A stretch of DNA of 64,000 nt from Salvelinus alpinus (Eukaryota > Chordata > Actinopteri > Salmoniformes > Salmonidae): contig NC_092110.1 of the NCBI RefSeq assembly GCF_045679555.1, forward strand, positions 5,080,390-5,144,389, read 5' to 3'. Below, in pieces: positions 38,319 through 49,466 of the stretch. Position numbers and translations under genes: made by a program. Each line of letters starts with the position of its first letter. Position 1 is the first letter of the stretch. Under the pieces are notes generated by a model, which was given only the letters and a program-made list of their open reading frames with translations, was not told where the DNA came from and made no database searches.

Positions 38319-39366
38319 CTGCCGGGGAGGGCGAGAGACAAGCGGTTTCAACCTCACAGATATGCCATAGTCATGCTTTAGAGCCGTTTCCACCTCACAG
38401 ACAACGGTCCTCGCCATCATGCTTTAGGGCACTACATTAGTGCATTTCCTACATCTTTGTAAGCAAATACTTTGATCTTCGAGGGGGAAAATGAACACTG
38501 CGCTCTTTAAAAAAAGTTTGAAAGAGGCAACTGAATTGTCAGGCTGCCAGAGAGCAAGCCCCACCCCTAACAGCAGCCTGTGGGCTGGATAGTGCACTGA
38601 CTGTAACCCACCACCAGGTGGCAGAGTGAGGCACAGCGTAAAGACTGCATAAACCTCATTCATTTATTCTTCCCCCTCAGGGCAACAGCAGCACCTGGCT
38701 GACAGAGATATAGACATACAGTATCTATCTCTATAGCTACAGCAGACATGCTGGATTCTCTTCTCTGCTCTCAATAGGATGCCTGCCAGTCTGAGTTGAG
38801 TGTCTCACTATTAGTTACAAAAAGGATGGGCAACTTTGATGGGGGAGGGGGCCACAACAACAACAAAAAATCATAGCTCATCATGAGGGGCTGCAGTGGC
38901 TTGCGGGTCTGTGTACCCACATCCATACTCACACATGCAGTCAGAGCCAGGTATGGATAGCCTTTTGGGGACCCTAAGTAAAAAATTGTTGGCCCCCACC
39001 CACCTTGCGAGCAAAACATTTTAGCGGCCACCCTCTTGAAAGCGGAGAGAAAACATTTACGTTTCACAGTTAATTTCCTGCAATGCTGCAGATTTTGCCA
39101 TGGGGGCAAAGATTTAGCTATTTTCTAACTCATTTCATGTAATACTCATTTTACCATGGGGAAACTGATCCGCGGGCCACCAGTTGCCCATCCCAGAGAT
39201 ACATTTTGTGAGCCTTGAACTGAGCCTGTTCCTCTCAGTCTAAGCATGGTTCCTCTTCCCCCTTGTTTTGGTGGCATGTACATCAGAGCTTCCTTGTCGA
39301 GGCTAGTCCAAGCCAAGGCAGCAGAACCGTGCCTGCCTGACTGGCTACCCGTCGGTCTGTACTCAC

Positions 39367-39555
39367 AAAGTCCTGTTGTATGTCTGTGAAGTCTTTTCCA
39401 TATTTCTCCAGGGCCTCTTCAAACAGGTTGGCCTCGGAGGCGCTCCACTCCTCCATCTCGTCCCGGCAGAGAACAGGCCCTCCCTGGGGAACCAGCGCAG
39501 CGATGGCTCGCGTCATGTCATAACGCGTCTTATCCAGGCTGTCCATGGCATGGAA
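39367..39555 (-). CDS. mta1: mta1 coding exon (SANT, first part)
   Basis: This 189-base exon is exactly 63 codons. It encodes [14 protein letters not shown], then [20 protein letters not shown] and [19 protein letters not shown]. This is the ELM2-SANT linker and the first SANT helices. The acceptor lies in a C-rich tract ending CCCCAG, and the donor is GTGAGT. Confidence 0.96.
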
Positions 39556-39667
39556 CTGGGGAGAGGAGAGAGGGGCAAAATGGCGGGTAGTGTTCGGTAG
39601 GCACAAAACAGAAGAAACACACTGGGAGGTACCATCTGTACTGGTTCAATATGAAACACTTCAGTGC

Positions 39668-39780
39668 GTTTTTTAAATTTTATTTAACCTTTATCGAGGC
39701 AAGTCAGTTAAGAACAAATTCTTATTTACAATGAAGGCCTACCAAAAGGACTCGTGCGGGGACGGGGGCCTGGGATTAAA
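39668..39780 (-). mobile_element. SINE 3' tail fragment
   Basis: TTTATTTAACCTTTAT…CAAGTCAGTTAAGAACAAAT is the reversed shared tail of salmonid SINEs, followed by a GGGGACGGGGGCCTGGGATT body different from the HpaI and SmaI-like types here. Confidence 0.6.
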
Positions 39781-40415
39781 ATAAATACAATATAAATATA
39801 GGACAACACACATCACAACGAGAGAGACAACATAACATAAAGAGAAACCTAAGACAACAACATGGCAGCAACACAACATGGTAGCAGCACAAAACAGGGT
39901 ACAAACATTATTGGGCACAGACAACAGCACAAAGGTCAAGAAGGTAGAGACAACAATACATCACGCAAAGCAGCCACAACCGTCAGTAAGTGTGTCCATG
40001 ATTGAGTCTTTGAATGAAGAGATAACTGTGTTTACGGTGTGCCCTAATGAACACAACCCTGGTTTTTCCACATACACCCAGCAAACAAAACCTACCCTCT
40101 TAACATAGAAACCAAGCAAAGGGCCTCCATTATTCTACTTGTCAAAGCCACCAAGTTTAAGGAACAGAGCATAGTCCAAAAACAGAAGTGGATGGGCTAT
40201 TATCTGGTCACTTGACTTAGTGTGAGCGTCTCTATTGGCGAGTCTGAGAGGATGTGTGTTGTGCGCATGTGTTCATGGATGTGTGTACTCTGAAAGCTGT
40301 AGCTCGGAGGCCTGTGTTTCATGTTTTATATATGAGGTGCAGAAGTGGGCCGGAACGTGTGGCGTCTGGGGCAGGCTGAATCCTGCTTGTTACTGATCCT
40401 CACACTATGGCAAGC

Positions 40416-40417
<2 letters not shown>

Positions 40418-40456
<39 letters not shown>
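40418..40456. repeat. (AC)n microsatellite
   Basis: About 19 AC units in an mta1 intron. Confidence 0.97.
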
Positions 40457-40457
<1 letters not shown>

Positions 40458-40567
40458 GCTCACATACACACCTTCTACTGTAGCTCCCAGCATACCCCTG
40501 GGCTAACAGCACTCAACTCTGGTCTGACCCTACCTAGGGAAGTGGGCAATGTGTGTATGTGTCTTAC

Positions 40568-40667
40568 CAGGGTGATGTCTCTAGAGGCAGCAGCAGCACT
40601 CATGTGGAGACTGGGCTGCCGGACAGAACTACTGCAGTCTAGAGCCCGCGCAAAGGTACCCACTGAC
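40568..40667 (-). CDS. mta1: mta1 coding exon (ELM2 end)
   Basis: This 100-base exon encodes [20 protein letters not shown] followed by [13 protein letters not shown]. This region is nearly invariant in the MTA family and packs against HDAC1 in known MTA1-HDAC1 structures. The donor is GTAAGA and the phase matches on both sides. Confidence 0.95.
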
Positions 40668-40752
40668 CTGAGAGAGGGAGAGGGATGAGGCGGCAGAGAG
40701 GGATGATGTGGCAGAGGGAAAGAGATGGATGAGAGACAGACAGGGATATAAT

Positions 40753-40808
40753 TTTTACATTTAAGTCATTTAGCAGATGCTCTTATCCAAAGCGACTTAC
40801 AGTAGTGA
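40753..40808 (-). mobile_element. L2-type tail fragment
   Basis: AAGTCATTTAGCAGATGCTC and ATCCAAAGCGACTTAC are the reverse complement of the tail at 21595-21640. It is probably a LINE or a SINE using the L2 tail. Confidence 0.75.
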
Positions 40809-41085
40809 GTGCAAACAGTTTTATACTGCAGGAGTGTATTAATCCTCCAGATATCATGTTTTTGACAATAGTGCAAATCTGACTAGAATAGACCTGTGTG
40901 AAGACCAGTCTTCCTAATAATACAATACCCTTGCACCCCGTTTTACAGAGCCACGTAAAAAAAAATGTCTTACTGAAAAACATTTGACATTGGCTATCCT
41001 GTTCACAGCAGTCTTACCAAGGCACTACCACTACAGTAGAACCACTTACCCATTCGCCACAGCCCACCGGACCGGAGCCACTTAC

Positions 41086-41188
41086 CGAGCCACAACCAGG
41101 AACTGGTCGATCTGTTTCTCTGTGAGGGGACTGCTGGGGTCCCACACCCTCTCCTCCAGCTTGGCCAGGTCCCTGCCATCCTCCTCAC
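41086..41188 (-). CDS. mta1: mta1 coding exon (ELM2)
   Basis: This 103-base exon encodes the ELM2 continuation [18 protein letters not shown] and then [14 protein letters not shown]. The final Arg codon is split with the next exon. The acceptor is CCCCAG and the donor is GTAAGT. Confidence 0.95.
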
Positions 41189-41674
41189 CTGGGGGTCCAG
41201 TTAGCACAATCACCAGTTAGTAAGCAGTCAGCACAGTCACCAGTCTGATACACTCCATCGGACTAGACAGCCCTGTGGTTAACCAAAGTCAATTTAGTTC
41301 TGGCTCTCCAACAGTCTTGGGGTGTTGTGGTTATGATTCCTTCGATAGAGAGAGCCACAAAACAGTGAATATCCTGCCCTTTGACCCTCTCCAACACTAT
41401 TGTTGTGACATGGCTCCTCAGTAAAACTCACTTTGATAACACACTCCTTGTCATAACGTTGCAAAATTGTTCCAATTGCAGTGGGTTTATTAGGCAGTGG
41501 GACAGACGCCCATGCCCTCCCACTGACTGAGCCTTGAGATGAGATCGGACCCTGCTTGCACTACCAAAGAGAACACTAGCCAGGAGGCTAATCTACCAGC
41601 TAGCGTGTCACATTTACCTATGGAAAATGCTAACAGTCCACAGTTTTGTGTACGAGTGTCTTTGGCGTACGTAC

Positions 41675-41792
41675 CCTCTTTGAGAAAGTCTGTGATGTCT
41701 GCCTGGTACTTGTTCCCCACCCTGATCTCCCCTTTATCAGCCAGCAGAGTCTTCTGTTGGGGGTCGTAGACCAGGGAGTAGAAGAACGCATC
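41675..41792 (-). CDS. mta1: mta1 coding exon (end of BAH, start of ELM2)
   Basis: This 118-base exon encodes [20 protein letters not shown] followed by [17 protein letters not shown], which ends the BAH fold and opens the ELM2 domain. The acceptor follows a CT-rich tract ending CTCCAG, and the donor is GTACGT. The 1.8-kb intron upstream of it is mostly one Tc1 copy. Confidence 0.95.
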
Positions 41793-42085
41793 CTGGAGAG
41801 AGAGGGAGGAGGAAGAGAGGTGGGGGGAGGAAAGAGGGAGGGATAGAGAGGAGAGACATTAGAAAAGAGTTAGAGAAATAGGAATGGAGAAAATGAGTGG
41901 GGTTGTGGATTGAGTGTGTGCGTGCGTGTGTGTAGAGAGCAGTCTTTCGTCTCCTCATTACTGACTGTGAGAAGAACATTCTGGGTCAACACACTGAATT
42001 ATTCATACAGCACCAAGACTCACAACTAACACACACATCACAGTCAGTTGGACACAGGCACACAAACTCATCCAACATGGTCATA

Positions 42086-43492
42086 CAGTACCCGTCAAAA
42101 GTTTGGACACACCTGCGCATTCCAGGATTTTTCTTTATTTGTACTATTTTCTACATTGCAGAATAATAGTGAAGACATCAAAACTATGAAATAACACACA
42201 TAGTAACCAAGAAAGTGATAAACAAATCAAAATATATTTTGGATTATTCAAAGTAGCCACCCTTCGCCTTGACAGCTTTACGCACTCTTGGCATTCTCTC
42301 AAACAGTTTCACATGGAATGCTTTCCCAACAGTCTTGAAGGAGTTCCCACGTATGCTGAGCACTTGTTGGCTGCTTTTCCTTCACTCTGCAGTCCAACTC
42401 ATCCCAAACCATCTCAATTGGGTTGAGGTCAGGTGATTGTGGAGGCCAGGTTTATCTGTTGCAGCACTCCATCACTCTCCTTGGTCAAATAGCCCTTACA
42501 CAGCCTGGAGGAGACAAATTATATCCCATCTGGTTTGCACTTAGTGGAACTAACGCTGTGGTAGCCATGCTGGTTAAGCGTGCCTTGAATTCTAAATAAA
42601 ATCAATGACAGTGTCACCAGCAAAGCACCATCACACTTCCTCCTCCATGCTTCACGGTGGGAACCACACATGCGGATATCATCCGTTCACCTACTCTGCG
42701 TCCCACAAAGACACGGCAGTTGGAACCAAAAATCTCAAATTTAGACTCATCAGATTAAAGGACAGATTTCCACCGGTCTAATGACCATTGCTCGTGTTTC
42801 TTGGTCGAAGCAAGTCTCTTATTCTTATTGTCCGTTAGAGATGCGTCTGTTACTTGAACTCTGAAGCATTTATTTGAGCTGAAATGTCTGAGGCTGGTAA
42901 CTCAAATGAACGTGTCCTCTGCAACAGAAGTAACTCTGGGTCTTACTTTCCTGTGGCGGTTCTCATGAGACCCAGTTTCATCATGGCACTTGTTTTATGC
43001 GACTGCACTTGAAGAAACTTTCAAAGTTCTTGACATTTTCCAGATTAAGACATGAAGGTCAGTCAAAGTAATGAGGTAGTCTTTTCTCTTTGCTCATTTG
43101 AACTGTTCTTGCCATAATATGGACTTGGTCTTCATCTTCTGTATACCCAACCATGTCACAAGACAACTGATTGGCTCAAACGCAATAAGAAAAAACATTC
43201 CACAAATTAACAAGGCACACACACCTGTTAATTGAAATACATTCCAGGTGACTACCCCGTGAAGCTGGTTGAGAGAACGCCAAGAGTGTGCAAAGCTGTC
43301 ATCAAAGCAAAGGGTGGCTACTTTGAAGAATCTCAAATATAAAATCCATTTTGATTTGAATAACATTTTTGGGGGTTACTACATGATTCCATAAGCATTA
43401 TTTCATAGTTTGATGTCTTCACTATTATTCTATAATGTAGAAAATAAAAACCCTTGAATGAGTAGGTGTGTCCAAACGTTTGACTGGTACTG
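42086..43492 (-). mobile_element. Tc1-like transposon (CAGTACCCGTCAAAAG family), heavily decayed
   Basis: The TIRs CAGTACCCGTCAAAAGTTTG and its partner (reverse complement of CAAACGTTTGACTGGTACTG) are flanked by TA at 42084-42085 and 43493-43494. Only scraps of a minus-strand transposase remain. It fills most of the mta1 intron between the exons at 41675-41792 and 43590-43653. Confidence 0.9.
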
Positions 43493-43589
43493 TACATCAG
43501 AGCCATACATAGAGGCTATGGCACACACCATTCACTCTCTGAGAAGACAGTGTATGAGGCCTGTGAGGACAGTAAAGACAGCCACCTAC

Positions 43590-43653
43590 CTCCCGGTCCA
43601 GATATGACTTCAGAGCCTCAGTCTCATTGAGCAGAGTGACACAACACTTCCCC
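43590..43653 (-). CDS. mta1: mta1 coding exon (BAH domain)
   Basis: This 64-base exon encodes the end of THIR and then GKCCVTLLNETEALKSYLDR plus Glu. The acceptor is CTCAG and the donor is GAG followed by GTAGGT. SYLDRE and the flanking residues resemble the MTA1 form of this segment (SYLERE) rather than the MTA2 form. Confidence 0.95.
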
Positions 43654-43849
43654 CTGAGACACACACAATCTGATTGAGATGTAGCTCTTAAATACAGTAC
43701 AGCCGTATAACACCAATGCCTTCCTATAATACAGGTGAAAGAAAGTGCCATCTGTTTTCCAGGCTGTGTTTTAACATATACTTGTAACCAACTCTCATGG
43801 TCTGTAGCAGGTAGCTAACATAAGGTGAGATGGTAAAGACATGTCCTAC

Positions 43850-43982
43850 CGGATGTGTGTAGCAGGTAATGACTCTAGCTGGCGGGACAGGAACAACTCT
43901 CTGTGTCTCAGCTGGTGTTTCTGTTTCTCTGGCAGGTCAACTGGGTTCAACTCCGGGTTCTCCATCTCCTCCTCCAGCTCTC
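43850..43982 (-). CDS. mta1: mta1 coding exon (BAH domain, acidic linker)
   Basis: This 133-base exon encodes an acidic [10 protein letters not shown] stretch, then [20 protein letters not shown] and THI, ending two bases into the next Arg codon. The donor reads CCG then GTAGGA. It joins directly to the exon 16.7 kb upstream, without the extra residues found after ADKHA in the human MTA1 form I remember. The junction therefore resembles MTA2 and MTA3 more closely. Confidence 0.95.
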
Positions 43983-43983
43983 C

Positions 43984-44550
43984 TGATAGGGGTCAAAGGT
44001 CACGTTAGTTAGCTCGCTCACTCACACACCAATGGGGGGGTTTCGGGCAGAACTGTCAAGGACTGAGCCAAGTGCGGGCACCACATACTGAAGAACCAGA
44101 GACCCAGAGCCAAACTAAAGGATTAGATGCTACAGAGATTTGTTTTCCAAGAAAACAGTGAAGACAAACAAAAACAGTATTCACACCATGAAGGTAGCTA
44201 GGGTAATGAGGCAGATGAGCTAGGGTAATGATCCAGAGGAGTTCATGTCAATGCTTTGTGGCACTGCAGGTGCCAGGCTCATTTAGTAAATGAGAATATT
44301 GATCCCTGCCTGGACTGGTGAGTTTCTTTATAAGCCCCTCTATTCTTCCCCCAGCATGTTTCTCTCTAACCTCTCCCTCTACTTCTTTCTTTATACCCCC
44401 TCTCCCCATGTGGGAGAAGACACAGAAGAGACGATATTTCAGCAGGCGTTGGATGTGTGTGGTCCATGAGGAGGAAGGTGGAGGAGAAAGACGTGGGGGA
44501 AGGAGCTCAAGGCGGGAGGGAGACAAGGGGGGAGGCGGGAGAGCGACAGA
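43984..44550. other. mta1 intron, unannotated
   Basis: Nothing supportable. There is a GA/GGAG-rich stretch at about 44400-44545. Confidence 0.35.
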
Positions 44551-44617
44551 TAGTGCATTCGGAAAGTATTCAGACCCCTTCACTCTTTGTTACGTTACAG
44601 CCATATTTTAAAACAGA

Positions 44618-45481
44618 TTAAATTGTCCCCCACCCCAGTCTACACACACAATACCCCATAAAAACAAAGCAAAAAAAGTTAAAATGTTCGATCGGGTTCA
44701 AGTTTGGCCTCTGGCTGGGCAACTCAAGGACATTCACAGACTTGTCCCGAAGCCACTCCTGCATTGTCTTGGCTGTGTGCTTATGGTCGTTATCCTGTTG
44801 GAAGGTGAACCGTCGCCCCAGTCTGAGGTCCTGAGCGCTCTGGAACAGGTTTTCATCAAGGAGCTCCCTGTACTTCGCGCCGTTCATCTTTCCCTCGATC
44901 TGGACTATTCTCCCAGTCCCTGCTGCTGAAAAACATCCCCACAGCATGATGCTGCCACCATCATACTTCACCGTAGGGATTGTGCCAGGTTTCCTCCAGA
45001 TGTGACACTTAGCACTCAGGCCAAAGAGATCGATCTTGGTTTCATCAGAGCAGAGAATCATGTCTCTCATTATCTGAGAGTCCTTCAGGTGCCTTTTGGC
45101 AAACTCCAAGCGGGCTGTCATGTGCCTTTTACTGAAGAGTGGCTTCCGTCTGGCCACGCTACCATAAAGACCTGATTGTTGGAGTGCCCATCTCCACAGA
45201 GGAACCAAGGCCCTTCTCCTCCGATTGCTCCGGGCGGTTCTCCGGGTGGTTCTAAACTTCTTCCATTCAAGAATGATGGAGACCACTGTGTTCTTGGGGA
45301 CCTTCAATGTAACAGAAATGTTTTGGTACCCTTCCCCAGATCTGTGCATCAACCCAATCTGTGCCTCTCGGAGATCTATGGACAATTCCTTCTCTCTCTT
45401 TGCTTGGTTTTTTTTCTGACATGCACTGTCAACTGTGGGACCTGATATAGACAGGTGTGTGCCTTTCCAAATCATATCCAA
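44618..45481 (-). pseudogene. Tc1 transposase, open for 287 codons but internally deleted
   Basis: Blocks in order are RSGEGYQNISVTLKVPKNTV (helix-turn-helix end), a gap, LQQSGLYGSVARRKPLFSKR, CSDETKIDLFG (first Asp), [33 protein letters not shown] (second Asp) and RPNLNPIEH (Glu). The spacing between the last Asp and Glu is 34 residues, as in DD34E Tc1 enzymes. About 40 residues after RRRRALV are deleted and the C-terminus after PIEH is replaced. It is open but unlikely to be functional. Confidence 0.85.
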
Positions 45482-45831
45482 TCAAACACAGGTGAACTCC
45501 AATCAAGTTGTAGAAACATTAAGGATGATCAATGGAAACCGGATGCACCTGAGCTCAATATCGAGTCTCATAGCAAAGGGTCAGAATACAAAAGGATCAA
45601 TTTTTTTATTTATACATTTTCAAAAGAAATTAAAAACCTGTTTTTCCTTTGTTATTATGGGGTATTGTGTAGATTGATAAGGGGAAAAAATAATTTAATC
45701 AATTTTAGAGTAAGGCTGTAACTAGAGGTCAACCGATTTATTGGAATGGCCGATTAATTAGGGCCGATTTCAAGTTATAACAATCGGATATCGGTATTTT
45801 TGGACACCGATTTGGCCGTATTTTTCTTTTA

Positions 45832-46007
45832 CACCTTTATTTAACTAGGCAAGTCAGTTAAGAACACATCCTTATTTTCAATGACGGCCTAGGAACGGTG
45901 GCTTAACTGCCTTGTTCAGGGGCAGAATGACAGATTTTTACCTTGTCAGCTCGGGGATTCAATCTTGCAACCTTGCGGTTAACTAGTCCAACGCTCTAAC
46001 CACCTGC
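45832..46007 (-). mobile_element. HpaI-type SINE inside the hAT-like element
   Basis: Reversed copy: tail ACTAGGCAAGTCAGTTAAGA first, then CAGATTTTTACCTTGTCAGC, B-box CTTGCAACC and A-box region GCTCTAACCACC. Copy 2 of the host element runs straight through the equivalent point (GGCCGATTACATTGCACT), which confirms an insertion. Confidence 0.92.
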
Positions 46008-47740
46008 TTTACATTGAACTCTACGAGAAGCCTGCCTGTTACGCGAATGCAGTAAGAAGCCAAGGTAAGTTGCTAGCTAGCATTAAACTTATTTTATAAA
46101 AATCAAAATCAATCAATAATCACTAGTTAACTACACATAGGTGATGATATTACTAGTTTATCTAGCATGTCCTGCGTTGCATATAATCGATGCGGTGCGC
46201 ATTCACGAAACAAGACTGTCGTTGCTCCAACGTGTACCTAACCATAAACATCAATGCTTTTCTTAAAATCAATACAGAAGTATATATTTTTTAAACCTGC
46301 ATATTTGGTTAATATTGCCTGCTAACATGAATTTATTTTAACTAGGGAAATTGTGTCACTTCTCTTGCAACAGAGTCAGGGTATATGCAGCAGTTTAGGC
46401 CGCCTGGCTCGTTGCGAACTGTGTGAAGACTATTTCTTCCTAACAAAGACAGCCAACTTCGCCAAACGGGGGATGATTTAACAAAAGCGCATTTGCAAAA
46501 AAAAACACAATCGTTGCACGAATGTACCTAACCATAAACGTCAATGCCTTTCTTAAAATCAATACACAGAAGTATATATTTTTAAACCTGCATATTTAGC
46601 TAAAAGAAATCCAGGTTAGCAGGCAATATTAACCAGGTGAAATTATGTCACTTCTCTTGCGTTCATTGCACGCAGAGTCAGGGTATATGCAACAGTTTGG
46701 GCCGCCTGGCTCGTTGCGAACTAATTCGCCATAATTTTACGTAATTATGACATAACATTGAAGGTTGTGCAATGTAACAGGAATATTTAGACTCATGGAT
46801 GCCACCCGTTAGATAAAATACGGAACGGTTCCGTATTTCACTGAAAGAATACACGATTTGTTTTCGAAATGATAGTTTCCGGATTCGACCACATTAATGA
46901 CCCAAGGCTCGTATTTCTGTGTGTTATTATGTCTATGATTAAATAGAGCAGTCTGAATGAGCGAAGGTAGGCACCAGCAGGCTCGTAAGCATTCATTCAA
47001 ACAGCACTTTCGTGGGTTTTGCCAGCAGCTCTTCGCTGTGCTTCAAGCATTGCGCTGTTTGACTTCAAGCCTATCAACTCCTGAGATTAGACTGGTGTAA
47101 ATGGCTAGCTAGTTAGCGGGGTGCGCGCTAAAGGCGTTTCAAATGTCACTCGCTCTGAGATTTGGAGTAGTTGTTCCCCTTGCTCTGCATGGGTAACGCT
47201 GCTTCGAGGGTGGCTGTTGTCGATGTGTTCCTGGTTCGAGCCCAGGTAGCGGCGAGGAGAGGGATGGAAGCTATACTGTTACACTGGCAATACTAAAGTG
47301 CCTATAAGAACATCCAATAGTCAAAGGTATCTGAAATACAAATCGTATAGAGAGAAATAGTCCTATAATTCTTATAATAACTACAACCTAAAACTTCTTA
47401 CCTGGGAATATTGAAGACTCATGTTAAAAGGAACCACCAGCTTTCATATGTTCTCATGTTCTGAGCAAGGAACTTAAACGTTAGCTTTCTTACATGGCAC
47501 ATATTGCACTTTTACTTTCTTCTCCAACACTTTGTTTTTGCATTATTTAAATCAAATTGAACATGTTTCATTATTTATTTGAGGCTAAATTGATTTTATT
47601 GATGTATTATATTAAGTTAAAATAAGTGTTCATTCAGTATTGTTGTAATTGTCAATATTACAAAAACATGTTTTTATTTATTGTTTTGTTTTTATTTTTT
47701 TATAGCATTTTTCAACAATTTTTTTTTAAATATATATTTT

Positions 47741-47770
<30 letters not shown>
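47741..47770. repeat. (TA)n(CA)n microsatellite
   Basis: A short TA run passes into CA repeats that merge with the left end of the Tc1 at 47767. Confidence 0.9.
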
Positions 47771-47771
<1 letters not shown>

Positions 47772-49260
47772 TGCTCCAAAAAATAAAGGGAACACTTAAA
47801 CAACACAATGTAACGCCAAGTCAATCACACTTCTGTGAAATCAAACTGTCCACTTAGGAAGCAACACTGATTGACAATACATCTCACATGCTGTTGTGCA
47901 AATGGAATAGACAACAGGTGGAAATTATAGGCAATTAGCAAGACACCCCCAATAAAGGAGTGGTTCTGCAGGTGGTGACCACAGACCACTTCTCAGTTCC
48001 TATGCTTCCTGGCTGATGTTTTGATCACTTTTGAATGCTGGCGGTGCTTTCACTCTAGTGGTAGCATGAGACGGAGTCTACAACCCACACAAGTGGCTCA
48101 GGTAGTGCAGCTCATCCAGGATGGCACATCAATGCGAGCTGTGGCAAGAAGGTTTGCTGTGTCTCTCAGCGTAGCGTCCAGAGCACGGAGGCGCTACCAG
48201 GAGACAGGCCAGTACATCAGGAGACGTGGAGGAGGCCGTAGGAGGGCAACAACCCAGCAGCAGGACCGCTACCTCCGCCTTTGTGCAAGGAGGAACACTG
48301 CCAGAGCCCCGCAAAATGACCTCCAGCAGGCCACAAATGTGCATGCGTCTGCTCAAACGGTCAGAAACAGACTACATGAGGGTGGTATGAGGGCCCGACG
48401 TCCACAGGTGGGGGTTGTGCTTACAGCCCAACACCGTGCAGGACGTTTGGCATTTGCCAGAGAACACCAAGATTGGCAAATTCGCCACTGGCGCCCTGTG
48501 CTCTTCACAGATGAAAGCAGGTTCACACTGAGCACATGTGACAGACGTGACAGAGTCTGGAGACGCCATGGAGAACGTTCTGCTGCATGCAACATCCTCC
48601 AGCATGACCGGTTTGGTGGTGGGTCAGTCATGGTGTGGGGTGGCATTTCTCCATGTGCTCGCCAGAGGTAGCCTGACTGCCATTAGGTACCGAGATGAGA
48701 TCCTCAGACCCCTTGTGAGACCATATGCTGGTGCGATTGGCCCTGGGTTCCTCCTAATGCAAGACAATGCTAGACCTCATGTGGCTGGAGTGTGTCAGCA
48801 GTTCCTGCAAGAGGAAGGCATTGATGCTATGGACTGGCCCGCTCGTTCCCCAGACCTGAATCCAATTGAGCACATCTGGGACATCATGTCTCGCTCCATC
48901 CACCAACGCCACGTTGCACCACAGACTGTCCAGGAGTCCTCATCAGGAGCATGCCCAGGCGTTGTAGGGAGGTCATACAGGCACGTGGAGGCCACACACA
49001 CTACTGAGCCTCATTTTGACTTGTTTTAAGGACATTACATCAAAGTCGGATCAGCCTGTAGTGTGGTTTTCCACTTTAATTTTGAGTGTGACTCCAAATC
49101 CAGTCCTCCATGGGTTGATAAATTTGATTTCCATTGATAATTTTTGTGTGATTTTGTTGTCAGCACATTCAACTATGTAAAGAAAAAAGTATTTAATAAG
49201 AATATTTCATTCATTCAGATCTAGGATGTTATTTTAGTGTTCCCTTTATTTTTTTGAGCA

Positions 49261-49265
<5 letters not shown>
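47767..49265 (+). mobile_element. Tc1-like transposon (CACACTGCTCMAAAAAATAAAGG family)
   Basis: The TIRs CACTGCTCCAAAAAATAAAG and, reversed from the right, CACTGCTCAAAAAAATAAAG enclose a 1.5-kb element. TA follows the right end; the left TA is blurred by the CA repeat. It encodes the plus-strand transposase at 48066-49029. Confidence 0.92.
48066..49029 (+). pseudogene. Tc1-like DD34E transposase, nearly complete, broken by one small deletion near 48650
   Basis: Tc1 transposases cut and paste the element by a DDE nuclease. The first frame (48066-48671) begins [20 protein letters not shown]. It contains paired helix-turn-helix residues ([20 protein letters not shown]), the RRRGGGRRR linker, LFTDESRF (first Asp) and [13 protein letters not shown]. 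The second frame (48538-49029) resumes [31 protein letters not shown] (second Asp) and [11 protein letters not shown] (Glu). The second Asp and the Glu are separated by 34 residues. Compared with family members, a few residues after GGIS are missing and the frame shifts, so no full enzyme is made. This is the best-preserved Tc1 enzyme in the window. Confidence 0.88.

Positions 49266-49298
<33 letters not shown>
49266..49298. repeat. (TA)n microsatellite
   Basis: About 16 TA units directly after the Tc1 right end. It probably expanded from the insertion site. Confidence 0.93.
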
Positions 49299-49307
<9 letters not shown>

Positions 49308-49466
49308 ATATTTTTTTTTTTTTATTATTCGGTATCGGCTTTTTTTGGTCCTCCAATAAATTGGTACCGGTATCGGCGTTGAAAAATCATAATCGGTCGA
49401 CCTCTAGCTGTAACGTAACAAAATGTGTAAAAGGTGAAGGGGTCTGAATACTTTCCAAATGCACTC

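Larger units (their letters stand above)
36365..43849 (-). other. mta1: mta1 short introns: contents
   Basis: Introns between 36365 and 43849 are 0.17-1.8 kb. 37158-37559 shows nothing notable. 37751-38184 contains a short TAACC-rich stretch. 38319-39366 contains a probable dispersed repeat near 38930-39190, judged only by recognition. 39556-40567 contains a SINE tail fragment and an (AC)n repeat. 40668-41085 has an L2-type tail. 41189-41674 shows nothing notable. 41793-43589 is nearly filled by a Tc1 copy. Confidence 0.5.
45723..49406. mobile_element. hAT-like non-autonomous element (TAGAGGTCRACCGATT ends), copy 1, with two nested insertions
   Basis: The terminal inverted repeats are TAGAGGTCAACCGATT and the reverse complement of AATCGGTCGACCTCTA. 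A perfect 8-bp duplication GCTGTAAC lies at 45715-45722 and 49407-49414, which points to the hAT superfamily. Subterminal GGCCGATT/AATCGG words are frequent. It carries an HpaI SINE (45832-46007) and a Tc1 (47767-49265). Without them it is about 2.0 kb and has no transposase frame. An internal near-duplication of about 200 bp (about 46290-46460 and 46560-46735) is shared with copy 2 at 56867-58222. Confidence 0.88.
44551..49466 (-). mobile_element. Tc1-like transposon split by a hAT-like element
   Basis: The left TIR TAGTGCATTCGGAAAGTATT begins the copy. The right TIR (GAATACTTTCCAAATGCACT) resumes after the 3.7-kb insert at 45723-49406. The Tc1 sequence GCTGTAAC is duplicated on either side of the insert, which shows that the two parts are one element. 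Confidence 0.93.

Noticed and set aside
38319-39366. Possible additional mta1 exon in this intron
   Set aside because: The SANT halves join exactly in phase (QDF-LPWKS), leaving no room for another exon, and nothing in the intron matches the family.
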